Assembly (NCBI GenBank): GCA_028023455.1
Contig: JAQFVV010006337.1
Location: 700,001 to 764,000, forward strand
DNA: 64,000 bases
DNA from: Epiperipatus broadwayi
Taxonomy: Eukaryota > Onychophora > Udeonychophora > Euonychophora > Peripatidae
Reading direction: 5' to 3'
Below are positions 34,700-49,752 of this stretch, one piece after another. A model generated the notes under the pieces. It worked only from the letters and a program-made list of their open reading frames with translations, made no database searches and was not told the DNA's origin. The position numbers were made by a program, and so were the translations under genes. Position 1 is the first letter of the stretch. Every line of letters starts with the position of its first letter.

Positions 34700-35450
34700 G
34701 TATTAAACAAGAAGCAATGTAATGCAGGCCCAGAGCCTGAGAATTTGTCATGGAAAAAAAATCCAGAAATAACATTTAAATAACTTAGTATTATAATAAG
34801 AAAATCTTAAATATTCAAAGATGGAGCACAGAAAAAAAAATTAAAACCAGGCAGTTCCTATAAAGATAATTTAGCAACTATTAAAGAAAATAAAAAAAGT
34901 CAATAGAAAATGAAGATGAGTGTAAAAAAAAAAAGGAAACTCAGTGGAAAGAGATTCAGAAGATGGCAGTGAGTCATCAGAAACCCGAAATTCAAAAGCA
35001 AATGATAAAGATTACAAATACAATGGGAAAAGTTAAAAATAATCTAGAGGATAGTTTTATGAAAAATATAAAGAAAGAACTTTGAGAGAAAATGTAGGCA
35101 GAAAAATCAGAATTAAATAGTGTAGAAATAAATTACTCAGGTGAAAGGGAATCTTGAAGATAAGCATCGACTAAAGAAATATTAAAAGATAAAATTAGAA
35201 TGCATGAGTGATAGAAGCTAAAGAGAGATATAGAAAGCAAAATTAAAACTATAAAAGCAAAACAAATTAGTCAAAAAAATTAATGTATAAATTAAAGTGA
35301 AGAGCCTAAGGGGATGATTTAGAAAAGATAATTATGTGAAATGATCCAATAGTGGAAAACATTCAAGTTCAGACATCCAGGAAACCACATAATGGTGTAA
35401 AAAAAACTTTAAAAGATGAAGTATATTATCAGAAAATTACAAATTATTTC
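34700..35450 (+). pseudogene. Purine-rich, gag-coil-like remnant
   Basis: The plus strand is strongly A/G-rich. Broken frames read as Glu/Lys/Gln-rich helix (for example EIQKQMIKITNTMGKVKNN near 35.0 kb), like the coiled-coil start of the Gypsy gag at 4.65-5.8 kb. No capsid motif follows. Likely a fossil of a related element, but composition alone could mislead. Confidence 0.3.
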
Positions 35451-38400
35451 CAAATTTAATTAAACAAATAGTTTTTATAATTTAGCAATTCTTTTTAATA
35501 GAATTTTGTACTCATATAACCTTATTTTTATATAAAACTTTTAAATAATTTATTAATTAACAAAATGCATGTTTACAAAAAATTATTGTGCATTCGTAGT
35601 CAATCCAAAATGTATAAAGCATATATTATTTGTTGACACATTAAATAATAAACAATCATTGTTAAAAAAATAAATAAATATTAATTAATAAATCTTAATT
35701 CTAATGATATAAAAAAAAGTATGAAAATAATCCCAGTGCTTAACGCTAAGCTGAAATAAGTATCCAAATATTAAATCACCTCACATAACTAATACATTCA
35801 TCACCGCTCTCCGTGAAAAAATATAGAAATATATTAGGCGTCCATATTTCAAAATATCCAGCCTCAAAATGCTAAATTTCTTAGCCATGTGGGGTGACTT
35901 AATATTTAAATATAAAAAAATTAAGTACATAAATACTACAATCAATCAAAAATATGATAATGGATACTCTGACCATTTACCTATAATATAAGTTCGAACT
36001 TTATTAAACAATTGGGTGGTCACTTTAACAGATTCTTTATAATAAATATTTTTTTTTTAATGAAGCACTATACAGATGTGTATTTAACTAATCACAATAA
36101 TATATCTGGGTTCTCTATAACTTAAATTATAACTGTGAATTTATAAGAGTAAACAAATTCTATGACATTTTCATATTAGAACTAGCAAATTAGTTCTAAG
36201 CTTTAATATTATAAAAATTCGATTTTAAGTTTTCATAGAGTTATAAGATTAAAATATAATAAATACTATTCTTAAAGCGTTCAATCTTTAAAATTATAAT
36301 TTATTGTTAATATGAGTAAATAGCAACGGGTATTTTATTATATTTAATTCAAATCTTAAGCAAATAAATATTAAAGTGAAAATAGTGTAAGTGTATAAAA
36401 ATAACGAAAAACATTTTTTATAAAGCAGTGTCTTTTAAATAACATATAATAATTATAAAATCATATGCCCATATTTATTTATAAAATTAATAGATGGTGA
36501 GCACTAAGTAATGACAAAAACCAGATAATTAACAAAATATATATTTAATTTATTAACCATAAGTAATAAAAAAATATTTAAATAAATGAAATAACAATAA
36601 CAACTTCTCCACACTGATATAAATATTCTTGTGATATCTTTAATTAATAATGTCTCCTACATTACTAATACCTAAGTATGGGGTGTATCTTGTTAAGATC
36701 TATTCAAAGAAGTTAATTACAAATAATTAACAAAACAAAAGAATGTTTTATTGTATCTTTAATTAAATAATAAGTTCATTTCTTTTAGATATTTGATTTA
36801 TAAACTTAGTTATTTCATACAAGGGGAAAACATTAATCCAACTTATAATAATCATTTTAAAGTCTGCCTTTAATTAACCTAATATCTGTAGGTAATGGTG
36901 GCATTCCATAAGAGGCTTATCAATCTCACATTATAAATAAAGTAAAAATACAATATTGTCAGAAATTTAACTCAACTGAACAATATATATACAAGTATCA
37001 ATGCCATAAGTATAATTGAATATACAATATAAACTTTATAAAATCTTGAGAGCACCTATGTGGATGAAAAGGAGGGTACTATTTATAAATATTTAAACTA
37101 AATACTTTAGATACTTTTAACTATAGAAACATAGGATTAAATTAATAGATCAATAAAATATATAAAAATGTCAGGTATTATGACTTAACTACAAATAATT
37201 ATTAATTAACTTTAAATATCACCAATCAATCTCTGTAGCACCATGAATCAATATCACATACTTATACTAAATTATAATGATAAATTTAAAATACTATTTG
37301 TATATTCTTATGAGAACTTTCTCTGCATAAGATAACTCTAGATATTATAACATTTAAACACATATGAGAGATATAATATATCTTTATAATTTAAAATTAA
37401 TTCAAAGTCATTTAAAAATTCAAAATATTTACTCTGATACAAGCTTTTAAAATTTTTTGAAAAGATTAAATCTTTCAGCATTTTGAATTGTAAAATCTTA
37501 ATGGAAGGTTGAAACAAATTTTAATCCTTATAATAGAGTAATTAGTAATAAAATTTGAGCTTTAAAATACAATCCAATAATAGTAAGTTTAAAATATTCC
37601 AAAATTGCATTAAGGTGTTTTATTTCCTAAGTGTGGAATAAAATAAATAATTCTTTAAATCCACTAAAGTGATTTAAAATTTTTCCAGAGAATCACAAAA
37701 GTTGTTTCATTTTCTAACTGTGGAACATAGATATTAATCTCTTAAGGAATGATATTCATAAATTATAACTTTTATTTAAATATTTATGAAGATAAAATTC
37801 ATTACTTAAAAATTCATTCTAACAATAATTATCCGAGATAAAAGCATATTTCCAGACAAAAATAAAATTCATTAATTGAAATTTGTTTTTTAATGATAAT
37901 TGTTCAATACATAGGTGTTTATCTTGAAAACTTTAGTCTGTTGTAGTAATTACACCATCAAGAAAATATTTGAAGAATAGATAAATGAATAATATGAGTT
38001 AAACAAAAGTAATATTCATGAACTAGTTTTCAAATTTCATATTTATATCCAATTTACAAAATTTCAATCTATTTAAAGTGCATTACAGATTGATAAAAAT
38101 GGCTAGATATTTAATTTTCCATTAAAGACCATTTTGAGGTACATTTGCCATTAAGGCAAATGTTTATCTGGTTCTCTACTCCATTATTATTGTACTGCAA
38201 GATGTCAATATGGCTAACATTAAATTTAATTCCAATACAGTTTCCTGTGATCAGTTATTAAAAAAGATTAAACAATTTTAAAAATGTAAGTATAATTATA
38301 AGTTTGTATCATATGATTAATGAGATTATCATTTTCATTCAAAATTCTTTATTCTTTTGGCCTTTTACTAGAGGTGATCTTTGAAAGTTTTAAGAATTTG

Positions 38401-39237
38401 TAATACCAAATTTGTAATGAAATTATTTTTAAAATGACAAAATAACATTTTAAGATATTTAAATATTATATTACATTAATTAATAACAATATAATATATA
38501 TTATTTTACAAACACATATTTATATTGTAAATATTAAATTAAATAGTTTTACATTATTTATTTTTAAGTTCTCATTATAATTAATCCTTTATTATCAATA
38601 ATAACAATTTTACCTAAGTATTTTGTGATTGTACTCTTTTACGTTTAAAATACATTCAAGAATTATAACCATCCCTACACACACTAACATATATTTAAGT
38701 GTTATGTTATTGTTAAGTGCAATTTTAACCTTATATATACTCTTATGAAGTTATTCCTATAGTAATACTATTTTTAAATAATTTATGCATATTATTGTTA
38801 GTATTATATCTTTTTATTCTATGTACTGTTTTTTTAAAATTAATTTTATGTGTGTGTGTGTGTTTATAACTAAATATAAACCCCTATTTAAAAAAAATTG
38901 TTACACATATTCGAAAATATTGTATTTATAAAATATATACGAGAAAACATCTTGGTTCAGTTTAATAATTCACAATATAAGGTAATATTATCAATAATAT
39001 TAATATAATTTTAACATTGTTATTTATAGCAAAGACAGTAATGGTATCAATAATAAATAATAGTTAAAATATTGATAAACCAATAAATAAAATTAAAATT
39101 ATAATTATTGTTGCCAATTTATACATTAAATTTCATTACAATACTTATATAATTTCTCTATAAGCTGTTATAGTCAAATAAAAAAAATTGATAAACAAAT
39201 ATCATCATTTTCAAGTTTAATCCAGTTTCTCTGATTT
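35451..39237. other. AT-rich DNA, no gene seen
   Basis: No coding or element homology was recognised on either strand. There are weak imperfect repeats near 37.6-37.7 kb (two similar stretches around TTTCCTAAGTGTGGAA) and a short (GT)n near 38.85 kb. Confidence 0.5.
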
Positions 39238-41960
39238 CTAGCTTCTCTTAATCATACCAATAAACTTTCTTATTTTATCCCTCCATCTCACTTGTAGTCT
39301 TTTTTTAGATCTTTTACAATATTTTGGGGTCCATTTTAAGATTTTATCTATGCGTCTATTATCATCTCTTCTAGCATCATGTACAGCCTAGATCCACTTC
39401 AGTTTCTAAGTTCTTTCAATTATGTCATAATATCTGATTGTTCTCTTACACATGTATTTTATTTTCAATGCTTTTTTGTTACTCTTAACATACATCTCTC
39501 TAATATTTCTTTGAGTTGTCTGAAATATTTGTATTGTTCTTCTTTTACGTAATCAAAGTCTCAGGTCAATAAATAGGAACTGGCAAAACATATTTATTGA
39601 AAATATTCCTTTTAAAACACATAGGCATAATTCCTTTTAATATTAAGTTATTTCTACCAAAAGCAGTCTAATCAAATTTAATTATATGATTAAATTTATC
39701 CATTATGTTTCCATCTATATTAATAATTTGACCCAAATATTTGTAGTTGTTAATGTCTTTTAATTCATCATTATCAATATTTATTTTCTTCTTTTGAGAT
39801 AATTTATTGAACATTATATTACTTTAGTCTTTTTAGCATTTATCTTTAGTCCTACCCTTCAGCTGTCATTTAACTCTTTCAATATTTTATAAAATTTTAA
39901 AGCATAATATGCAAAAATGATTACATCATCTGAAAAATCTAATGACTGAAATAATCTCCATTTAAATTCCTTAATTTTACGTTTTAACCCACAAAACATT
40001 TTTTGTAAAACTGCAGTAAAACGTTTTGGAAATATAAAGTCACCCTGTTGAAACTCTTATCAATGTTAATCTTTTTAGAATAATTATGTAATTTAATCGT
40101 GATTGTTGTATTTTAATCTTTTTTTTTTCAGTATATGACAATATCCTGAATCTATATCTTGATGATCCAATGCTTTAATCACTGTATAAATACTTATAAA
40201 AGAAAAAAACTTTTTCCATCATTTACAAATCCAAACATAATGCTAATTAATATTCATTAGTTTGTTTTTTATATATAACATCTCTCAATATTTGGATGTG
40301 ATTCAGTGTACTAAAATCAATTCTAATTCATGTTTGTTCTTTTTGTTGGTTAAAATCCAAAATTCAGTCTAGGTAAGTTGTAATTATCTCGGTAAAAACT
40401 TGTATAAAATTGATACGAACTGATGGTCTATAATTTTTAATGTCTTCTTTCTCAGCTTTTATAAATATCAAAATTTACTGATGCATTCTTCCAATCACTG
40501 ATACATTTTCATTATTTAGACATTTGATATATAATTATCTTTGCCAACAATTTTCCTAGTTTTTCACCTGTTTATTTTAAGAGTTCGATTGTGGGAGCTT
40601 TTCCCATTCTCATAGATTTAATTGCATGTCTCATTTCTTCATTTAAAATACTGGACCATTCCAAAGATATGGCAGTTCTAGAGATTAATTTGCTTTCTAG
40701 TTTTTTATTGCTATATAATTTTTCAGAAAAATCTTTTACCTATTTCATAATGTCATCTCTCTTTTTTTGTAAAAATTCCATCTTCTTATTGCAGAAATAA
40801 ATTTTCTATAAATTCAAAAATGTTGCTTTACACTTTTGGATTTTTATTCTTTTTAATAGTTTTTCTTACTAATTCACTATTATATTTTTTTATATCATTA
40901 GTAACTCTTTTCTGTATCATTTTTCAAAACTCTAAATATTCAATTCTTCTTAATAGAATATTTTTATAAATTTTTATATTCTTTCTTTTCTTTGTCTTGT
41001 CTCAGTCAAAACTTGGCTTGTTGCTGTTCTTAATTTGTGTATTTTTTATCTTCCTGTTGATCTCATTCAAATTTAACACATCTTCAAAACAAGTTCTGAT
41101 TTAAGTCATTGGAATTTTTCTGAAAGTTGGGAATATCAATTGTAGATTCTGTTTCCATTGATTATTTTTGTTTCACTAATTTTGCAATTAACATATATCT
41201 TCCTAATTAATGATTACTTCCTGAGTTGAATTTATTGAGAACATTGCAATCTGAAAATCAGATTTTAAGTTAGTCATAACATAATTCATTTGGATGACCA
41301 TTTCCATTTAAAAATTTTCTCAATCAATTCATAATATATAATTTTTCTTTCATTGCTAACTCCACAAGTCTGGGTTCTCTCTCATATCTATCACTATAAA
41401 CAAATGTATCCACAGTACTTTTATCTTTCAATCATTTATCAATTCAAGCATTAAAGTCTCCCATGACAATTTTAAAATGTTGTTTGATTTGATCAAACTT
41501 TTTTTTTACTTCCATATAAAAAATTTCTACATTTTTATTATAATGAGAACTTATTAGGGCATATCTGCATTTGGTATTCTCCATAAGTTTAAATATCATT
41601 CTTGACACATTGTCTTATACACCATCAACCTATACTATGTTATTCTTTCATTTTTTTATTTATAATAAATCCAACTTTAATTACATTTCCAATATTTATG
41701 CCTTCAAAGTACTTCTCCACTTTTAAATAAATTGTCTCTTCACCTTTTCTTCTAATTTCACAAATTCAAACAAACTGCCATTTAATATTAGATCTTTTTT
41801 TTTAAGTCATGGATTCTTCTTTTATTTTAAGTGATCTGCAATTTAAGTACCTAAATAAAAAATTGTCATCAAAGGGCAGATTCAGTCTGAAATCAGGAAA
41901 TTTATAGCATTGTCAACACTCTGCCTCCTATTGCTTTCTTGGCTGGTTACTTTAAAAGCA
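39238..41960 (-). pseudogene. Decayed RTE-like LINE (endonuclease plus RT)
   Basis: Read on the minus strand. AP-type endonuclease: MGDFNA at about 41449-41468, with preceding text like VGFIINKKM. RT: QQGDFIFPK near 40040, the catalytic box reading FSDDVIIFA (39911-39939, usual FADD), GLKINAKKTKV near 39.86 kb and KYLGQII near 39730. The C-terminal tail carries HDARRDDNRR (39344-39383), then LKW.P and RWRDKIRK, which are typical of RTE-related LINEs. It ends at the stop 39238-39240. Many stops and frameshifts break it. LINE ORF2 proteins of this type nick DNA and copy their RNA at the nick. This copy is dead. RTE assignment is by motif memory and could be another AP-endonuclease clade. Confidence 0.8.
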
Positions 41961-44900
41961 TCCTGAGAAAAAGAATTATTTTTTAGTTTTGTCTGTCATG
42001 ATTGTAAATATCTATTTAAAATAAAGTTTATTCACACATGCATTAATTCTCCCTTCAACTATCAGGTAACAGAGAAAAAATACCATAGTATTTTTTGATC
42101 TTAAACTCATTGATAAAATCCAATATAATCACCACTTTGGCTGATGTGTGATGGTGAGAAGTCCAAACATGTTCATATATTACATAAATAATCATTTAGT
42201 AATAACAGCCACTATAAGAATAACATATGAAGCACACATTTGGAATTTGCCTAATCAGTTCATTTAAGGCCTCAGAAAGGTATCATTTTTCATTTAATAG
42301 CAAAATCCTTTCTGATGCCAAACATAAGTGTGAATATGCATAAATAGATAAAATAATTAAAAATAGTTTATTATACAATTAGATAATTCAAAAACATAAT
42401 AGTGCCTGTGTTCAGATTCATTTCATATTAGTCTGCCATTTTTTGCTATTGCAAAGAATTATTGTTATTTGGATGGTTTATTTTTAACAAATAAAATTAG
42501 ATTTTTTATTATATTTATACTCTGATTTTTTTTAAAAGCATAAGTTTAATAATAATAAAAAATTAAAATAATAATAAACAGAAATAAATAATCAGACAAA
42601 AGACTTCATTTTACTTCAGACTAAAAAACTGTGTATATTAAAAAAAAATTATTTAATAAATTTCTATCAGTAAAATAAAAGCAACAAACTTATTTTTTAA
42701 AAAGATTAGAATTTTACTTACAATTACAAAAAATGACAAAAGATATTAAGTTTCTCTTATTTAAAGACATTTCTTATTTAATACTATGAAGTTCCTGTTT
42801 ACCATTCATAAATTTTCAGTTGATTAACTTTATGTTAAAAAACAAACATTTTTAAATAAAAGTTGAATCTATATATCACATACTAACTGAGAATAAATAT
42901 ACAATTTAATTTTCTAAAAAATAATTAAGTAAATAAATTATGTATAAAATAGCATTCCTGTCAATTTCTCAAAAACCAAAATTACTTTATTACAAGATAA
43001 ATTTATATATATGCATTGAATATTTTTTTCTAAAGTCATAATTTTTACCTCCCTGGATTGACTTTTTAATGAAAAATGCTAACACCTAGCTAATACCAGT
43101 TAAACACACTTTAATTCTAGTCATACATATCAAATAAAAGCAAAACCATAAAACAAATGCTTACATGGCAGAAATGATGATTTCTACATATGATTGCAAT
43201 ACTAAGATAATGTACCATTATACCTGGTGTAAAAATTAATCTTTTACTTGCAATGTATTAGCATCACCAAATTAATACATATGTTAAATTTCATTTGCAG
43301 ATTTATTTATTTTTAGTTTTATTATTTAAACAATAAAGTTTTACTCTGTATTTTTAGCCCTGATTTTTACATTTTTTATTTTAGATCTAAATTCAATAAA
43401 TAAAATTAGTCTAAAAAATAAAATTTTAACTTGATAAATAAACAAAAATGACTAATAAATAGATATAAACAGAAGTAAATTATCAATAGTAGAAGGCTTC
43501 ACTTTAGTTTATAGGGTTTTTTAAGTGTTTAGAAATGAACAAATAATAAATATTACAAAATGTAATATAATTATATATGAACTCAATTTTTAAAAAAAAA
43601 TCAATGAAATATTTGAACAACAGCTATAACTTTTGATAATAGGCATTTTTATTTCCTTAATCTCTAACATCAATAAAATTTTACTTGACTAATTTTCTCT
43701 AAAAACTTACAAAGTTCATTAAAATCAAAATATAAGTGACCCCTGCATATTTAAAAGTGAAAATTTAATAATATTATAAACCATTATTTGCATATATTTA
43801 TATATTTGTTAAGTAAATATTCTACCTTATTCAGTTGACCTTTTCATTATGATTATGAAAAGATAAAAACTTTTCAAAAGTGCTGAGTCATTTAATATAC
43901 CTTGGTTTCATCATTAACTGTGTTCCAGCAATAAGAGGATAAACAGATTTTTAGATAAGATTATAAACAAAAGATAATGCAGTGAAAATGTGTTAGCAAC
44001 ATTTTACTTCTGTTCAACATAATTAGGCTTTGCCTTTTTTATTTTTATTTGTTGAACTTTCTTTTTTTTTCTTTTTTTTTTTTATTGACAGCATAGCTCC
44101 TGATATATAGATATTATAGTTAGAACTTATCATTCACAATTCTTCATTCTAAAATTTGAAAACAGAAAAACAGATTCTAGGTATTAATAATAGACATTAT
44201 AGTTGTAATGCCATATCAGCCTATGGGAACATTGGTCAAAAAATTAAACTTAAAAATAAAATAAAAATATTTCTTTTTATTTTTTTAGTATAGATGAAAA
44301 GTTGTTTTGTAATATGACCAATCTTAAATCATCAATTAATTGATATAGTAAATTAAAGTATTTAGATATTGGTATGTTTTTATTTTTACACAAAATCTCA
44401 AATCTATGAATAATTAATTATTCTAATGTTTAAACTATTAAACAATTTATCTACAAAATAGTTCAAGCATTTATTATATTCTATTAAACATATTAAGTTT
44501 ACACTTTTGCATTTAACATAGTTGGATATAACATTGAAAATTGATATTATCTTGAACCATTTTTGTAATAATAATATCTTTCCATGTATCTCTTATTTCC
44601 AAATGTAAAACTTTTTCTTTTTTGATAGAATTACTAAATTTTGTTTGGCATGTTTCTCTTTATATATTTTATATTTCTGATATATAATTTTTAGTAAGTT
44701 GAGAATAATAGATTTTAAATAATCTTTGGAATGTAGTATGCTAAATTATTTCTAGAGTATGTAGTTAATGTGAGTGAATCACTATTAAAAATACAGATTA
44801 ATGACAGAACTTCTGATTGGCCTTTATTTTCTTATGCAGCAGAAGTTTTATTTTCACAATTTCTGAAACCTTATCATTGCATTATACAACAGTGTTTTAT

Positions 44901-46901
44901 AGTATTCTTTATTTGCATATTTATTATATAAAATCTTATTATTTTGTTAAAGAAATTTCATTGCTAATTTTTTTAATTCTTAAGAATCGACTGTAGGGGA
45001 TATTAATCCTTAAATGTTTTGAATGGTTACTATGGAAATGTAGATGGTTTTGGCTGTCGTTCAGTTTGTTATACATAATAGTTCTAAGAATTTTATTACA
45101 ATAAATAATTTCAACATTAAGAAAATAGTCTACTGTTTCAGAAAATAAGCACATTACATTTTTGAATAATTCTTACTTTCTAATATATTATTTTTGATTA
45201 TTTAAATTTATATTTATATATAAAAGTATGAATATTTACTTAACTTGTTTATTTAGTTATTTGACTATGAATGCAAATAAAGACAGCATATAAATATTTA
45301 TGTAACCAAACAAGTACTTTCTTATTAGAATTAACAATCATTAATTGATATTTATTTAGTATCCATTGTTTATTATTTAATATATAACAAAGAATGTATA
45401 TTTTTTTATATTGAGATATACTATTTGTACATTTTTTTGTAAACATATATCTTTTTTTATATACATGTATTTTTTTTAATTAATGAATTAGGAAATTATT
45501 TAAAAGTTTTTTTAATATTTTGATAAAAATAATAATTAATGTTTGGGTGGGGAATATTTAAGATGCTTATTACAATAGATTAGTAGATGATTAGCTAAAC
45601 TCTAAAAAAAGATTGCTACGGGAACTATTTACTTTATCAGATTTGCAAATAATTTTTAGTTTTTCAGATAACATTTTATTTAGCTATATTTTCTGATGAA
45701 AATTAGTTCTTGATTGAAATATTTAAAAACAGTTGTGTAAACAAATAGTTTTATTTTATTATATTTAATCAACTTATATAGATCATTTTATTGTATATAT
45801 TTAGTATGAAAATGTGATGTGGCACATTTATATATTAGAAAGTTGTCTTGACAACAGATTGAGATTGATAATTATTAATGATATTGATATTGTTTAGGTG
45901 TGAACTGTTTTCATACATTTACATTTATATCTTCGTATATTTATAGTTCTAAAGAAGACAGTTATAGCGTTAAAATTGTTAGCATTTATATAAAAATAAA
46001 GAAACTGCATGGAAATAGGTTCATAAGTGATATCATTTATGGTTTATATTTAATATAATACAACTACTACACTAAACACAGAAAAAAAAAAAAAAATAGT
46101 TTGATTTTATAAAATGGTCTTAATTCCAAATTAACTTTAATAATATAAATATAAAAATAATGAATTTAATTTAAAAAATGCATTTACAAATTTATTATTA
46201 AAAAAAAAAATGTTGCTACACATTAAAAAATTTATGAGTCATTATAAAACTTTCTTTGGAGCTAAAAGTAAAAGATAAACCATAAACCTAGCTCGTGTAA
46301 CAATCTAACACGCGCACACATACTTCTTTTAGATAGGAAGACTATATTATAGTACAATTCTATTTTTTATTATTTACATCTGCATATTTGGACAATCCAA
46401 ATTAACGTGGAAGTTTTTCTCTCGTGCTAATAATAGCTAAATACCCATGAGGTTTGCTGAATCTCTGGGTAAAAAAAGAAATTTGTTAAAAAATTAATAA
46501 AGAAGCAATTGTTTTTAATAAGAAATTCATTTCTCATGATCGGAAAAATGATTACTTGAATAATTTTGTGAAATATATTTACATATTTTTATAATGAAAA
46601 TATGTTTGTATATTGTTTAGCTTAAATGTTAACATTTATTTGTTTTTAAAGGGAAACTAAAAAACTTCACATGTATTTATTACTTTCTGTTGTTAAACTT
46701 TTTGTTGCTGCAGGTTTTATTTACAGTATGTATTTTTTCAACTATTTTAGATTTTGATTTAATGTCATTCTAATCATTGTCAGGACAGTCTAATGTGAAC
46801 TTATTTGTGAAAGCTGTCACTTCTGATTTTATGTGAATATAATAACGAAAGTAAAAGCAGTAAGCAAGTCTCACTTTAATCTTGACTAATAATATAGTTA
46901 A
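41961..46901. other. AT-rich DNA, no gene seen
   Basis: Nearly 5 kb of low-complexity AT-rich sequence with poly(A) and poly(T) runs (for example near 44.07 and 46.08 kb). Short frames near 44.94-45.45 kb on the minus strand have no motif. The first few hundred bases may contain more decayed RTE 5' sequence. Confidence 0.5.
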
Positions 46902-47003
46902 CCAGGCGTGAGGAGGCTTGCGCTGGTATTGGGCAGGAGACTTGGGATATATTTAATGCTGAATGAACAAAAGAAAATGCGAAAGAAGGCCCCTCGAGTT
47001 CAG
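46902..47003 (+). CDS. Possible first coding exon of a host gene
   Basis: A short CpG-containing, less AT-rich island (46900-47003) stands out. An ATG at 46956 opens a 16-codon frame (MLNEQKKMRKKAPRVQ) that meets a good splice donor CAG|GTAAAT at 47003/47004. The same frame is open upstream to 46902. This looks like a 5' UTR with the first coding exon, but no downstream exon was recognised in the remaining 17 kb. The function is unknown, and a chance island is possible. Confidence 0.25.
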
Positions 47004-48059
47004 GTAAATGGTAATAGATTTAAATTAATTTTCCTTTAAGCTAACTTTAGACAACGTATGAAAAAATTAGGCTATCACGCATGCGTGATTTATGATTTTA
47101 AAATATTAGGCTTAAACTATATCTGTGTGCATATATATATATGAGTCAAGACGTTAATATTGTCAATATTATAATTCAAATATAAAAATAACAGTCGTTT
47201 ACATTTAGATGTAATTTTGAAAGCGAATGATTATACATCACTTCAGAAATCATTATAACTTATTTTGATTTTATATTTTTGCTGTTTTCTTTTTTTTTTT
47301 GCTTCATTTCCTAAACTAAATTTACGAACTTAAGAATGTAAACTATTTTGATTATTTTTATTTTTTTTTTACAAGTGTAGTTTAAAAATCATCCTTATTC
47401 TACTACTTCACTTGATTAAACCATTAATAATTTTTATCAGATTTTTTTTTTTTTTACTTAGTTATAATCAACACATTCTAAATATATTTTTATTCAACTT
47501 TAATCTTTTTGAACAAAAAAATAGTGCAAACATTGTATTCAAATTTCGTAAAAATTATCTTCAAACTAAATTAAATGTATAGATTGCCGTTGCAATCAAG
47601 AGCTATTATGTTCTCTAAAAATAATTTAATTTATATGATTATTACCCTATGTTTGTTATGTATCAAAAAAATAAATTTACTAAACTTCCATCAATTTGGC
47701 ATCTATTAATGATTTTTATTATAAAGAAAAATTATGAGTTTTCAGATTGGCTAATTTCTGTAAAGATTTGAAAGCAGATTTTAAGCATGGTTTGGTGTAA
47801 AGTGGCAGATTCTGGATCTAGCTGTCATTTCTAACTTGAATACTTCTGATGAACTTCTGAATAATAAAGCCTTTTGATTATTTATAGAGTTGCCTCAAAT
47901 ATACAAATTCTTTCTATTATTGATTGTGTAAAATATATAAACTACGATTTCATTCTTTAATTTACTTAATCTAGAAATTAAATTTATACAAGATATCTTG
48001 ATTGGTCTTAAAATGTCAAACAATGCTAATTATATTATTGTGAACTAATCAGATGTATC
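47004..48059. other. AT-rich DNA, no gene seen
   Basis: Would be intron if the exon at 46.9 kb is real. Poly(T) runs occur near 47.29, 47.36 and 47.44 kb. No element was recognised. Confidence 0.5.
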
Positions 48060-48731
48060 CACATCAGTCATATGATTTACCTATCACAACACACACCACA
48101 GTTGGTACAGTCAATTCCTCACCAGAGTCAAACCAAAATACCATCAAATAAACTACCTACAAGCAACCATGAATAAAACATCAATCCATATAATGGAAAC
48201 ACCCAGTCCATGCTATCCACCCATAGAACCAGTCTTAACAGAGGTCAAAAGACTACCTAGGCATCCAAAAAAGATCTGATAACCAAAGTCAAAACAGACA
48301 GGTTGCTACTCCAGACATAATGATCTGTCCCCCAACAGAAGACCTCATACTAATGAATCTAGTCTGCAATAAAACCATTGCCCATGCCTACAAACTAATA
48401 TAGATGTACATGATACCCACAGACATTACAGTATAACAGAAATTCCAGAATTAATCTCTCAGTAGAATGTTACATCCAAATGGATGTAGGGTTTCCTCAT
48501 ATGAAGCTATACTGACACACCAAATAACTCTGTTAGAACTAAGAACCTGTCAAACTTACAATTCCATTACTTAAGCCAGGCCCTATGATCAACTCAAAAT
48601 CACAAGGCATGACCCTAAGCTCAACAATCACAAAACTTCACACAGTGTCAAAAATGCAGCACTCCATACTTCTTTATTAAAAAACACAATGATTCATCAT
48701 TGTATTACTGAATTTGAACAAGCTGCAGCAA

Positions 48732-48933
48732 TTAAAATTTTTCCAGAAATGCAAAAATCAAATTTTCAACATTTTTGCCAACAGCTGATTACAGCTAAAT
48801 CCATGCTTTCACCTAAAACAAAACAGCATCAGTTAAAATTTTTCCAGAAATGCAAAAATCAAATTTTCAACATTTTTGCCAACAGATGATTACAGCTAAA
48901 TCCATGCTTTCACCTAAAACAAAACAGCATATT
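48732..48933 (+). repeat. 101-bp tandem duplication
   Basis: The block starting TTAAAATTTTTCCAGAAATG at 48732 recurs at 48833 with only one or two differences. Confidence 0.9.
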
Positions 48934-49752
48934 GACAGTCACCACATAATTGAGACCTCCAATAATTTTATCCATTATATGTGCCCCATCTCAAAACAAA
49001 TACCCCCCAAACCAACTTCAATGTAGACACTGCAGACCTTACACCTACAACCAGTTAACACCTGCAAAAATCTACAGGGTTGAACAACAAGGCAACCAAA
49101 AAGAACTCCCAAGTACATCCATATCACTTAGACATCCAATACCTCAACAACAAGGTTTAATAATGTGACACAGGTCTCTGTCCTAGAAAATTAAATAATT
49201 TGTAAAAACACTAATACTAATTAATGCAAACTTCATCTGGTCTGAGATCAAAATGATTGTAACATCTATATATGCAAATATAATGCTATAAAATATAAGT
49301 ACAATGATTTCAATGTAAACTTAATTCTACCTGACTTTAAACTGAAATAAAACATAATTAAGAGGTAACCAAAATGATTAACATGTTCAAACCATCACTC
49401 TCACCCTACTATGTAACTTCAACCAGCTCAAGTGCCTCCCATGTATGGACTCATAACTCCAGCATCAAACCATGGAGTACACAGAAATAAATTTAGCACC
49501 ACTTGAGAGCAACACAGTACAATTACATCAAATCACTGATCCAAAGAAGTTTGCAAGATCACTTCACTAACTTACCAAATAAGATCACTTCACTAACTTA
49601 CTTTAAATGAGCTTTAAATGCACAATACATGAACAAGATCACAGCTTTGACTCCTACATTGCTTACCAACATATAAGTACAATTTATGTACAGCCATGTA
49701 CCAATGTAACACTAACTCACCCCCCCCATGGCATAAATTCTCTATCCTTCAA

